Shown: piece by piece, positions 12,935 to 22,390 of the stretch
Layout of the letters: every line of letters starts with the position of its first letter
Numbering within the stretch: position 1 is the first letter of the stretch
DNA from: Spirogloea muscicola
Lineage: Eukaryota > Streptophyta > Zygnematophyceae > Spirogloeales > Spirogloeaceae
Assembly: GCA_009602725.1 (NCBI GenBank)
Contig: WELB01000002.1
Span: forward strand, 1,218,185 to 1,282,184
Length of the DNA stretch: 64,000 bases
Direction of reading: 5' to 3'
Notes under the pieces: model-generated
Told to the model about the DNA's origin: nothing
Databases searched by the model: none
What the model saw: the letters and a program-made list of their open reading frames with translations, nothing else
Program-made: the position numbers and the translations under genes

Positions 12935-13024
12935 CTGAAGATGGGAAGAGGAGCCTTGTCAGGGTGCTGCCGCTTTAGTGAGCATACACCAGATATCTCA
13001 TCATCAGCAATATGCAGCAGTCCN

Positions 13025-14291
13025 TCGGCGCCCGGCAGGGTGTCCCTCCGCCGCTCCGGCCTGTGGGGCAGGGGCGCGCCCGTGGCGGGCCGATCCGGGA
13101 GGGGCTCGCCGGCGCTGCAGCGGAGACCGCCGCCAGTCTCGGTACGCGCCGACGGCGGGGCCGCCTCCGCGCCGTCCGGTCCGCCGGGATCAGCGCGCTG
13201 GTCGCTCTGATTGCCGGCACTGAGGGCCGTGCGCTCGCGTGGGCGCCGCCTCCTGCAGGCGCGGCTGTTCGGGCCGGCCATCTTCGAAGCGCACAAGCTG
13301 CGGGTGCTGTTCCTGGGCGTGGACGAGAAGAAGCACCCGGCCGTGGACAAGCACCCGCGCACGTACACGCTGACGCACTCGGACCTGACCGCCAAGCTGA
13401 CGCTCGCCGTCTCCCGCGAGTTCAACAAGGCCCAGGTGGGCGCTCCTGCCATAGCAGCGGTGGCGCTCGCCCGTGGCTCCCTGCATGGGTGCTCTAGCTC
13501 CTTGGGGCTGTCGTGCCAGACAGCGCAAGGTGTTGGGGGAGGGTACTGGCGATCTTGACTCTCACTTGCCGCACACCCGGTGCCCTGCATGCAGTTCACC
13601 AACTGGTACTCGAAGCTGCAGCGGGACGAGGTGCTGGCAGTATGGCAGAACATCACCGGACAGCTCGCGCTGCACGTCCACTGCCACATCAGCGGCGGCC
13701 ACTGGCTGCTCAACACCATCGCACAGCTCCGCTATGCGATCTTCCGCAAGGAGCTTCCCGTGGTGCGATTCGGCCAGAGCTGCTGAGGCTGCAACTGCAT
13801 GGCTGCTGCATGCATGCGGTGTCAGGCAGGTGTGCAGAGCTAGGTATGTTGAGCACCCTCAAAGATTGCAGTTGATCTGATTTGTTTTTATATTGGCTGA
13901 ATTCCAGGTCCTGGAGGCTTTCCTACATGGTGATCGTGCTCTTTTTGAAAAGCACCCTGGTGAGGTTGCTAGGGAGGTTGCTAGGGATGATCACAAGTGG
14001 CAGAGACCTCATGCACAGCAGCTTTTGCAGTGGACGGGATGCATGTAAAACCGCGATGGTTGCTGTCCTTGCCACTTTGCTCATGCTAAATCTGCTCATG
14101 CAGATCTGGAGGAAGCCCCGGTTTATGTGCACTTCCACAGCAACTTGCCAGAATATAACAAGCATGAATGCTGGGGTCCGCTGGCCATGGCCTCGAAGAT
14201 CGGGGCATCCACCCTGTTGGATGCGCCCTGGCCGACTGCAGAGGTTTTGTGGCCTGTTCCAGCGGCAGATGCAAATCAGAGTAGGTCCTGA
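13025..14291 (+). CDS. SGR: STAY-GREEN magnesium dechelatase (SGR/SGRL), 5' end incomplete
   Basis: Plastid enzyme that removes Mg from chlorophyll a to give pheophytin a, the committed step of chlorophyll breakdown. Exons: about 13025-13141 (partial, transit-peptide-like), 13259-13435, 13595-13762, 13908-13959, 14104-14291. Core matches are strong: ARLFGPAIFEAHKLRVLFLG, HPRTYTLTHSDLTAKLTLA, HVHCHISGGHW, FRKELPVV-type segment, VLEAFLHGD and VYVHFHSNLPEYNKHECWGP. The first exon is Arg/Ser/Ala-rich with SVRADG, as expected of a plastid transit peptide; it spliced most simply at 13141 to keep phase 0. No initiator Met is visible because an isolated N at 13024 marks a join. The protein ends at about ANQSRS and I do not see the Cys-rich motif found at the C-terminus of flowering-plant SGR, so it may be closer to the SGR-like type. 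Confidence 0.93.
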
Positions 14292-14755
14292 CAATAGCTT
14301 ACCGCAAATGGCAGGTCACAACAGTCAAGTGAACTGCTGACGACATGGTGTTATTTGCACCATAGCTGCTGATTGCTCTTTCATCCAGTAGGTAGTACTT
14401 TCCACCAGGCGACACTGTGAGAGCTTTTTAGACTGTACAAATTGTATAGCTCCATCGCAAGGCATCCGTTTGAATTGATGCAATTGCAAGAAGTACTGCC
14501 ACAATCTGGTGGCAAATAGAGATGTCATAGAGAAGGACAATGGAAAGAGACGCATTCTTTGTGGATTGTAGGAAGTTTCAGTTTGTGTACATAACAATTA
14601 TAGCATGTTGGCACTGGATGCCAGTTTGCATTGACAGAAGTGGATTTCGTACACCAGACACTGGATCCTTGCTGAGTAGTGGATCAGTGTGTTCATGCGC
14701 CTCATACTGACTCCAACCCTATCACAGCCCACAGAGGAAGAGCTCACAGGCAACT
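14292..14755. other. STAY-GREEN 3' flank, nothing recognised
   Basis: Spacer after the SGR stop. No family-like frame or RNA gene seen. Confidence 0.4.
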
Positions 14756-15510
14756 GCATACATGTATATACATGTACATATATATTTTAAAAATTCAACG
14801 ATTTATATACGTGTACACACACATGCACATGCACATGCACATGCACATATACAGATATACACAATATGCACATTTACGTGTACACACATTCACGTTTTTA
14901 CACATTTACATGTTTACATGTATACACACAAACACACATATATATATATATATATGTATAGAGACCGCTTATGGTCTCTCTTATTATTCAGTGAGTGTTT
15001 CCGAATTAATAAATCATGCTTGTTTAGGCTTGAGTATCCTTGAGTGCTGGTCCACTTATTTACGCTGTGTCAAATAAATAAACACAAATACATAACACCC
15101 ATTGAAACTCATACACAGATATTAATAAGTACTTTATTGAACTACATACGTTTCAATATATCTACATTAGAAGTATACAAGCATCATAACCACACATATA
15201 ATCACAGACATATATGTACTCAAAGAAATAAATATGGACATACACACAAAATACATGTATACGCCCTATGCATAACGTGCAAGAATATAAGTTCAAATGA
15301 TCATAATATATCAATCATATACATGTAATATGTGTATATCTGAGTGTATACATACATCTGTATAAGCCATACTTATATATATGTATACAGTATATATATA
15401 TATATATATATTCAGTTGCCTGCATATTTGTCATATATACAAGAATATATCGACCTATAGACATGATATGGTAGTATTTATATATGAGTACGCATATATA
15501 TGTACAGAAA
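14756..15510. repeat. AT-rich microsatellite island
   Basis: About 750 bases much richer in A and T than the flanks, made of short repeats: CACATG units near 14820-14850, AC/TG runs, and TATA tracts near 14940-14955 and 15388-15411. Open frames here encode only His/Tyr/Ile/Thr low-complexity strings and are not genes. Confidence 0.85.
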
Positions 15511-15878
15511 ACACCCCCCTTTCCTCTTCTCCTGCTGTCCTAAGAAGCATCCTAAGCCTTGTGAGAGAGAGTGAAGCAGTGAAATGCAACTGGCTGAGTA
15601 CCGGCAGCTGCACAAATCTCGTGCGCTCACGACTGTAAGGTCAAAATGCAGAATTGCAATACACAGTCAACACTCCAACATCCACATCACTGGCTGTAAA
15701 GATGGGCTGACTTTGCCAAGTACAGCATTGGCGTTGCCATGTACTGCTCACTACTAAGGAGCTTGTAAGTGAACAAGGCAAGTGGACACAAGTAAGGCTT
15801 GAAAATGTAAGCCGTGGTGCATGCCCGAAAAACAATGCTAGGTACAAAGTAGTGACTAGAACGAGAAACTTGCTCCCA

Positions 15879-16289
15879 CTACAGAGGGTCCACGTCAATG
15901 ATGTCCGCAGCAGTGCCAGCTGAATGGTCCTTGCGGGGCTGCCAAACCACCTGCCGACACTGGCTGCAAAGCACCACCTGCCGCCTGGGCCCAAGGAACT
16001 TCCTGCCACAGGTCGAGCACGTCCCCTGCACAGTCACAGAATGCACGCTGTACATTAGCAGCACATGGATGAGCGCAGTGAGACGAACGAGGCTAAAAGA
16101 GAACACTCCACACAAGTGAGTCCGAAGATGTGAAAGCAAGGTGCCCCCATCCTGCCTACGCACCTCGACGATGGCGCTTGTTGCTGCCCTCCGCAGTAAG
16201 AGTGGGCCTGCCAAGGACAGAAGGCCAAAAGACAGGAAGAACAGCCGGAAGAACCATCCCGAAAGGACAAACCACGCCATGAAGACGTA
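15879..16289 (-). CDS. membrane-anchored zinc-ribbon protein, C-terminal exons (upstream part unresolved)
   Basis: Two well-supported exons, reading leftward: 16164-16289 and 15879-16025, with a GT-AG intron and closing phase. The first encodes a strongly hydrophobic segment (FVLSGWFFRLFFLSFGLLS followed by LAGPLLLRRAA), probably one or two membrane spans. The second encodes a zinc ribbon with CSTCGRKF and CSQCRQVVW pairs, then ends in DIIDVDPL. Plant proteins of unknown function share this layout of a hydrophobic stretch, two CxxC knuckles and an acidic IIDV-type end; I recall them as plastid or membrane proteins but cannot name the family. Upstream exons are not assigned. An Arg-rich frame at about 16875-16990 (DERLGLSRRWRLFATDV) that reads into the poly-T and gap could be its first exon. 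The function is not inferred. Confidence 0.55.
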   Translation of the reverse strand, partial: YVFMAWFVLSGWFFRLFFLSFGLLSLAGPLLLRRAATSAIVEVRRQDGGTLLSHLRTHLCGVFSFSLVRLTALIHVLLMYSVHSVTVQGTCSTCGRKFLGPRRQVVLCSQCRQVVWQPRKDHSAGTAADIIDVDPL

Positions 16290-16499
16290 CTGCACACGGA
16301 AGGAAAGCTAGTCAGGGTGCGCTACTAAGGAGAGCACTCGAAGTCATTGAGCAATCGCGCATCAGACATTGCTGCGAACGACCTCAGTGGCACTCTTGAG
16401 AAGCTCACCGTCAAGAGCTTGCCGATGGGCGATGCAAAAAACGCGTTCAGCTGCCGTTGATACTGACGCCGACACACACAAGCGGACAAGAGAGCAGCT

Positions 16500-16840
16500 C
16501 ATTGGTCTGGCTGCTCCAACTGCCCGAGAGCAGCATGCAACATCGGCAATGAGATGTAGCCCTAAGTCACGTCTCAACCAAGCATGACCCCTTGCAGGAC
16601 ACAAAGACTAGCAGCTACTCCTTCTGCATAGCAGATTGGACAGGCAAGACAAGCTAGACGCCTGCCGCAAACATAATGTTCTAACAGGTCTTGAGTTGCT
16701 CCAATTGCCCGTCAATAGCGTGCAACAATGGCAATGACACGTAGCCCAATGACACGAACTGTGGTCCTTGGCGGTGCAGAGGTGATTGCAGCTGGAAAGC
16801 AGTTGTCTGGAAAGCAGATCGGACAGGCACGACCAGCTGG
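16500..16840. repeat. diverged tandem duplication of about 190 bp
   Basis: The stretch near 16500-16650 and the stretch near 16688-16840 read as two diverged copies in the same direction. Shared landmarks are a CTCCAAnTGCCCG block, a GCAACAnnGGCAATGA block and GCAGATnGGACAGGCA. It lies upstream of the zinc-ribbon exons. Confidence 0.55.
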
Positions 16841-16990
16841 ATGTTGCCAAACTGCCTGGGCTCAGGGATCGTACCGACGGCCAGTGACGGCGCACGTCGG
16901 TGGCAAACAGCCGCCATCGCCGGCTGAGGCCCAGCCGCTCGTCCGTGCGGGCGGCCTGCTGCTGGGCGCCGGCGGCCGCGCGGCGGGCGC

Positions 16991-16991
<1 letters not shown>

Positions 16992-17086
<95 letters not shown>

Positions 17087-17893
17087 NNNNNNNNNNNNNN
17101 NNNNNNNNNNNNNNNNNNNNNNNNNNNNNNNNNNNNNNNNNNNNNNNNNNNNNNNNNNNNNNNNNNNNNNNNNNNNNNNNNNNNNNNNNNNNNNNNNNNN
17201 NNNNNNNNNNNNNNNNNNNNNNNNNNNNNNNNNNNNNNNNNNNNNNNNNNNNNNNNNNNNNNNNNNNNNNNNNNNNNNNNNNNNNNNNNNNNNNNNNNNN
17301 NNNNNNNNNNNNNNNNNNNNNNNNNNNNNNNNNNNNNNNNNNNNNNNNNNNNNNNNNNNNNNNNNNNNNNNNNNNNNNNNNNNNNNNNNNNNNNNNNNNN
17401 NNNNNNNNNNNNNNNNNNNNNNNNNNNNNNNNNNNNNNNNNNNNNNNNNNNNNNNNNNNNNNNNNNNNNNNNNNNNNNNNNNNNNNNNNNNNNNNNNNNN
17501 NNNNNNNNNNNNNNNNNNNNNNNNNNNNNNNNNNNNNNNNNNNNNNNNNNNNNNNNNNNNNNNNNNNNNNNNNNNNNNNNNNNNNNNNNNNNNNNNNNNN
17601 NNNNNNNNNNNNNNNNNNNNNNNNNNNNNNNNNNNNNNNNNNNNNNNNNNNNNNNNNNNNNNNNNNNNNNNNNNNNNNNNNNNNNNNNNNNNNNNNNNNN
17701 NNNNNNNNNNNNNNNNNNNNNNNNNNNNNNNNNNNNNNNNNNNNNNNNNNNNNNNNNNNNNNNNNNNNNNNNNNNNNNNNNNNNNNNNNNNNNNNNNNNN
17801 NNNNNNNNNNNNNNNNNNNNNNNNNNNNNNNNNNNNNNNNNNNNNNNNNNNNNNNNNNNNNNNNNNNNNNNNNNNNNNNNNNNNNNNNNNNNN
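16992..17893. other. 95-base poly-T run plus assembly gap
   Basis: A run of 95 T (16992-17086) follows GC-rich sequence and passes straight into N (17087-17893). The long open frames spanning it are artefacts of the homopolymer and the unknown bases. Confidence 0.98.
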
Positions 17894-18480
17894 GATGGGC
17901 TTGCCAGCTGCATATCTGTCGCTCTTGCGACGTCGAGTTTCGGCCTGTTTGCAGCGTGCTCAGGCTAGTGCCTTGCACCAGAAAGCTGGGCGAGCTCTAG
18001 TAGGTGGCAGAAGGGCTCCGTTCCTGGCATCTAGTATTCATGCATCGAGTAGTGACCTTTATGTTTTGACCCGTGGTTATTGAGCGGGTCAATCTGCTGT
18101 AGGTTATGTAGATTTTTAGATGTGCTTGCCTTTGTACCTGGCCATTTGGCCTACATTTCTTTCTAATACACGATCTCTTTCCTATGCCAAGGGGGCGAAG
18201 GGCCCCAATCCTCAATGGGCGAGCCCTTTCTATGCCAAGAAACTTTTCGTGTATTTGAAACAAACGAAGGCCAAATGGCCGAGTACAAAGGCAAGCACAT
18301 CTGAAGACCTACATACTCTACGGCAAATTGACCCGCTCAGTAACCACGGGTCAAAACATAAAGGTCGCTAGTCGATGCCTGAATACTAGATGTCAGATAC
18401 GAAGCCCTTCTGCGACCAACTAGAGCTCGGCCAGCTTTCTGATGCAAGGCATTAGCCTGAGCACGCTGCAAACAGGCCGA
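17894..18480. repeat. long palindrome: two inverted copies of a dispersed repeat
   Basis: Two diverged copies of a roughly 290-base unit face each other around about 18200. Matching arms include TGTGCTTGCCTTTGTAC followed by GGCCATTTGGCC on the left, and its reverse complement at about 18270-18303, plus TTTATGTTTTGACCCGTGG at about 18058 and its complement near 18345-18365. The left copy is cut by the gap. The unit is the same family as the repeats at 18484 and 21608. I see no coding capacity and cannot assign a transposon class; a foldback or MITE-like element is possible. Confidence 0.8.
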
Positions 18481-18483
18481 AAC

Positions 18484-18838
18484 AAGGAAAATGCGTGTAT
18501 ATTAAGTGATGGGGAGGCCATGTGTGGCCAAGTACAAAGGCAAGCACATTGGACAAATGTACGTCACCTGCTGCTAAGCTGACCCGCTCAGTAACCACGA
18601 GTCAGCACACAGAGGTCGCTAGCTGACGCTCGAATACCGGACGGCAATTGACTAGCTCTTGTGCCAGCAGCTAAGGCTCGACCAGCTTTCTGATGCAGAG
18701 CATACGCCTGAGCTCGTTGCAGACAGGTTGACACTCGACGTCGCAGAAATGACAGATAGGCTGCCGGCATACCCATCTGGGCTGGGAGCATATCCTCGCG
18801 TCGTGCTTATCCCAGACTCGCTATGTTCTAAACAAGGG
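18484..18838 (-). repeat. dispersed repeat copy, left arm of inverted pair
   Basis: A unit of about 355 bases, almost identical (by eye only a handful of differences) to the reverse complement of 21608-21962. Its inner end is the sequence around GACTCGCTATGTTCT and its outer end AGGAAAATGCGTGTATA. The pair encloses the coiled-coil gene. Confidence 0.9.
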
Positions 18839-19254
18839 GGCTGAGAGGTGCGCAGTGTACAGTACAGTACTTGGTTAAGCTTGGAGCGGTCCATGACACG
18901 AAGCACTTGATGCTAGCACGACTCCGGTCGCCTCGTCCGGCGGGCAGAGGGCAGCCGATTCCGACCCAAAAGCCACAACATCTTCAGCCCTGACGCCGGT
19001 TCTGCCGCTGCCGTGTCCAGGCGTCAGACCAGGTCCACGCCGCTAAGCCACCAACGGCCGCTCGCCGCCGAGCCAGGGCCACCATAGTCGTCCAAAGAGC
19101 CTGCCAGCGCCCGCCGTGGCTCGTGCCGAGGCGCCCGCGGCCGGCGTGGAGTCAGAGGACCGCCGTTGCCCACCGGAGACGCGTCTGGAGCGGCGTCGAG
19201 GCTGCTGCTGCTGCCGCAGACGGCGGCGCCGGTCGCTGGCGATTGAGCATCGGG

Positions 19255-19708
19255 ATGGCGGAGGCCATGGCGGAGCCTGAGGTGCTGACGCTCCTGGAGC
19301 TCGAGAAGGCGCGCCTCGAGAACGCCCTGGCGCATCTGCGCCAGTCCAATGCTCAGCTCGCCGAGGCCCTCCAAGCGGGGCCGGACGCCGACTTCGAGCA
19401 GGCGATCAAGGTGCGGCTTGTCAGCAAAGAAGATGTTGGTAATCGGTATGTAGCTGGAGCTAGCCTTGGAACAGCTTGCTAGTGGCAGTCTCCACCATGG
19501 GCTGTGCAGCATGCTTGTGCAGTTATTCAGCACCCCTCCATGCTTGACTGCATGAGAACCTGCTGACTGTGCTTGCTTTCAGTGTAACATATCTTCTCAT
19601 TTTGTCTGTGAGCGCCTCTGACAGGAAAATTTGGTGGTCATAAAGGAGATGGAGGAGAAGGTAGCGAGGCTGCAAGACGAAGTTGAGGAACTGAAGTTGA
19701 GGTCGTAA
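19255..19708 (+). CDS. small coiled-coil protein, 79 residues, unrecognised
   Basis: Two exons, 19255-19410 and 19625-19708, with a clean GT-AG intron and closing phase, give a 79-residue protein with no obvious targeting signal. It is almost wholly helical: EVLTLLELEKARLENALAHL, a short linker with GPDADFEQAIK, then ENLVVIKEMEEKVARLQDEV. The heptad pattern of Leu, Val and Ile suggests a coiled-coil hairpin like those of prefoldin-type or small scaffold proteins. Conservation of sense across the splice supports a real gene. I cannot name the family. The start at 19255 is chosen because the upstream in-frame region is GC-rich Arg/Ala low-complexity; an in-frame ATG at 19267 is an alternative. 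The gene sits inside a pair of near-identical inverted repeats. Confidence 0.65.
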
Positions 19709-20071
19709 ATTGGCCCTGCATTGTGGTCTACTTTGCATTCCAGTCCGTTTCCTTCGAATCACCTGGAAACAACCGCTGGTTCCACCTCTTGTGAGTATCC
19801 ATTTGCTACATATATCTGGCATGGACAAGCTGTGCCACCTGCATCGTCTTCACATTTTTGTGCATCTTTGCTTCTAGAAAGTGCTTGGTCAACGTCATCT
19901 TGTGGAGTCAGTCAGTCGCAGCTGTTTCAGCTGCAAGGACGGCGTATCCAGAAGCTCGAAGGTGATGTTCCTGCGCATGACGCACTTCTACTCCTCAGAT
20001 GACAATATTAAGTAGCAATTTACAAGTACAAACTGCAGCAGACAATAGCTGCCTTTTTTGAGATGTCTGCA

Positions 20072-20388
20072 GGTTCCTCCAACTTGTGCACAAGGACAAA
20101 TACAAAGCACCAGCAGAGGACTGCAAGCCCATCTTGATTGAAGGGAGCACAGGCTGCCTCCCACAAGAAACGATGGGCTTCACCGACCCATATTGGTCAA
20201 CTCCAGCTACAGGCACCTACAAAACAGATTATGGCTTTTTCAGGCCTACAAAGTGCGACGCCCTCCAACAGAGCCTGACACTTTCCAACATAGATCTGTA
20301 TATAATTGTGCTACACAGGCATTCACCTGAGAGCTTCTTAGTGAGTGATAGGTCGGGCAGTGAGCATGATGTGATGCTCTCAAGCTGA
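20072..20388 (+). CDS. possible exon or small gene with Tyr/Gly-rich segment, unrecognised
   Basis: After a CTGCAG acceptor at about 20071 an open frame reads FLQLVHKDKYKAPAEDCKP, then FTDPYWSTPATGTYKTDYGF, and runs to a stop at 20386-20388; a donor-like site also follows TTTTTCAG near 20240. The Pro/Tyr/Thr/Gly-rich segment looks like protein rather than noise and recalls short repeats of axoneme-associated proteins, but this is only an impression. Start and neighbours of the exon are not resolved. Confidence 0.3.
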
Positions 20389-21607
20389 AGAATGACGACA
20401 GGAAGCGTGTGTTTGCCACATCTCTCGATCACGTCATTTTGGCCATTGGATGGCCTCATGCCACCAGAGAGCTACTCTAGCCTGCATGTGCATGCACAGG
20501 AGAGCGCGTTGCTTTCCCTGTGGTAATATACCAATTAAGTAGACATTAGCCAACGTGGTTGTAGCAGTTGCTGGTGGCCTTTCTGATGCGCCCACAGACT
20601 GTCAAAGACGGTCTATGCCATGGTGCCAAGCGAAGCTTTCATCTAATGCAAAGTAACTGAAGAGTAGTCACAAACAGCAAGCTAGCTCTGCTTGTTCACC
20701 ACCAGTTTGACATTGTCATCCCTTTCTGTATTTCGACAACCACTTCTGTGATTGTCTTCATGTCAGAATTTACTGGAAGGCATGTAGCGAGTCTTCTTTT
20801 ACTTGTCAATAACCAAAAGCGACAGGTCAGCAGCCCCTGCTGCCGTCGAGGACTTCTAGGACCACTACTTCACATTCGTGAATGCAAGAGACTTACTTGG
20901 ATGCGTCAAGCATGCTATGCGCAAAGCTTTATTGTGATTCTCACCTTCAGCCCCCGTGGAATAGCAGAGGGGCACTATTCCAGAGGGGCCAGTGCCATTT
21001 CGCTATTCCAGAGGGGAACTGGCCCAAACTCGTTTCAAGCGCCCTGCGCGCCTGCTCCCGAGAAGAAACAGCTATACCATTGTAAGGCAATAAAATCGCT
21101 GTGAGTTCAAACGCAAGTTAATTAGGGTGCAATCCCACAGGCGCCGGCGGGGGAGGGGATGGCGATGCATAGCGTCAGTGTCAGCCGACGGGCGATGGGC
21201 CGCAGACGCTGACGAGCTTGGGGTGGCCCGCCCGGTCGCCCGGTCGCCGGAGCGCCGGTCAACGCCAGGAGGGAGGGAGGGGCCGGGGGCAAAGATCTTG
21301 CGCGGCGGGAGGAGAGGGACGCAGCTCGTCCTTCTTTCCGTCTTCCAATGCAAAGCAGTGGCTGTGAGAGGGGGCAGCCCAATGGAACGAGCGACGGCCT
21401 GAATGGGCCGGAAGGCGCGAAGCGAGGCGCCGGGCCTCCTGGCCAGGAAACGAGCCCCTCCTCCCTTCCACACACATTGCTGGCCACGCAGTGGGAGGTG
21501 CTGAGCAGAAAAAGCTCCGACACTACTCAGACTACCCCCGCAGTGACCACCTCCTCCCGGCCGCAATCGACACTTTCGGCTGCTTGGGTCCTCGCTTCCA
21601 TACCCTA
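20389..21607. other. spacer within the inverted repeat pair
   Basis: No recognised gene. It contains a short direct duplication around CTATTCCAGAGGGG (two copies near 20975 and 21003) and a GC-rich block near 21130-21330. One probable copy of the dispersed GACCTTGT/GGGCTG motif lies in reverse near 21361-21410. Confidence 0.4.
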
Positions 21608-21962
21608 CTCGAGAACATAGCGAGTCTGGGATATGCACGACGCGAGGATATGCTCCCAGCCCAGATGGGTATGCCGGCAGCCTATCTGTCATTTCTGTGA
21701 CGTCGAGTGTCAACCTGTCTGCAACGAGCTCAGGCGTATGCTCTGCATCAGAAAGCTGGTCGAGCCTTAGCTGCTGGCACAAGAGCTAGTCAATTGCCGT
21801 CCGGTATTCGAGCGTCAGCTAGCGACCTCTATGTGCTGACTCGTGGTTACTGAGCGGGTCAGCTTAGCAGCAGGTGACGTACATTTGTCCAATGTGCTTG
21901 CCTTTGTACTTGGCCACACATGGCCTCCCCATCTCTTAATATTATATACACGCATTTTCCTC
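21608..21962 (+). repeat. dispersed repeat copy, right arm of inverted pair
   Basis: Near-identical reverse complement of 18484-18838, beginning with AGAACATAGCGAGTC and ending with CACGCATTTTCCT. No transposase or reverse-transcriptase frame lies inside it. It ends about 430 bases before the TBL start codon, so it may form part of that gene's promoter region. Confidence 0.9.
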
Positions 21963-22390
21963 CAACGAGCTGAGCCAGCTGAGGCTGCTCCTTCGCCCGA
22001 GCTGCAGCAGCAGGCGGCCAGCCGAGCTCCCGTGACGGCCAGCCGCTGCGGCTCCCCTTCCCCCTCTCTCCCTCGTCTCCAATTCCCCTCCTCGCCCTAC
22101 AGACACCTCTCACCTTCCAGCTCCTTGGTCCTCCATCCTTCGCCTTTGCTACTGCCCAGCTCGCCTCACGCCGTGCCGGACCTACTGACGCCACCGGCGG
22201 TGCTGAGCTCGCGCGGGCCAACTTCTCCATCCCCCTTCTGCCCCTCTCATGCTCGGTGTCGGCTGCAGTCGGAGGAGCCTCGTCCACTGCCGCATGCAGC
22301 GGCCGGCAGCCCCCCGTTGCTTCGCTGCTTCCCCCCGTCCTCGCCGCTGCAGCTTGGGTTGGAGTCGGTGACGGCCGCCGATGCCACTCC

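Noticed and set aside
14679-15328. Frames encoding His/Tyr/Ile/Thr-rich proteins
   Set aside because: Low-complexity translation of microsatellites; no family resemblance.
16608-18083. Frames of several hundred codons on both strands across 17 kb
   Set aside because: They exist only because N bases and the poly-T run contain no stops; real sequence on either side does not belong to one protein.
18588-21782. Frames that recur almost identically at 18.6-18.9 kb and 21.1-21.8 kb
   Set aside because: They are the two copies of the inverted dispersed repeat, not a duplicated gene; neither has a recognisable protein domain.
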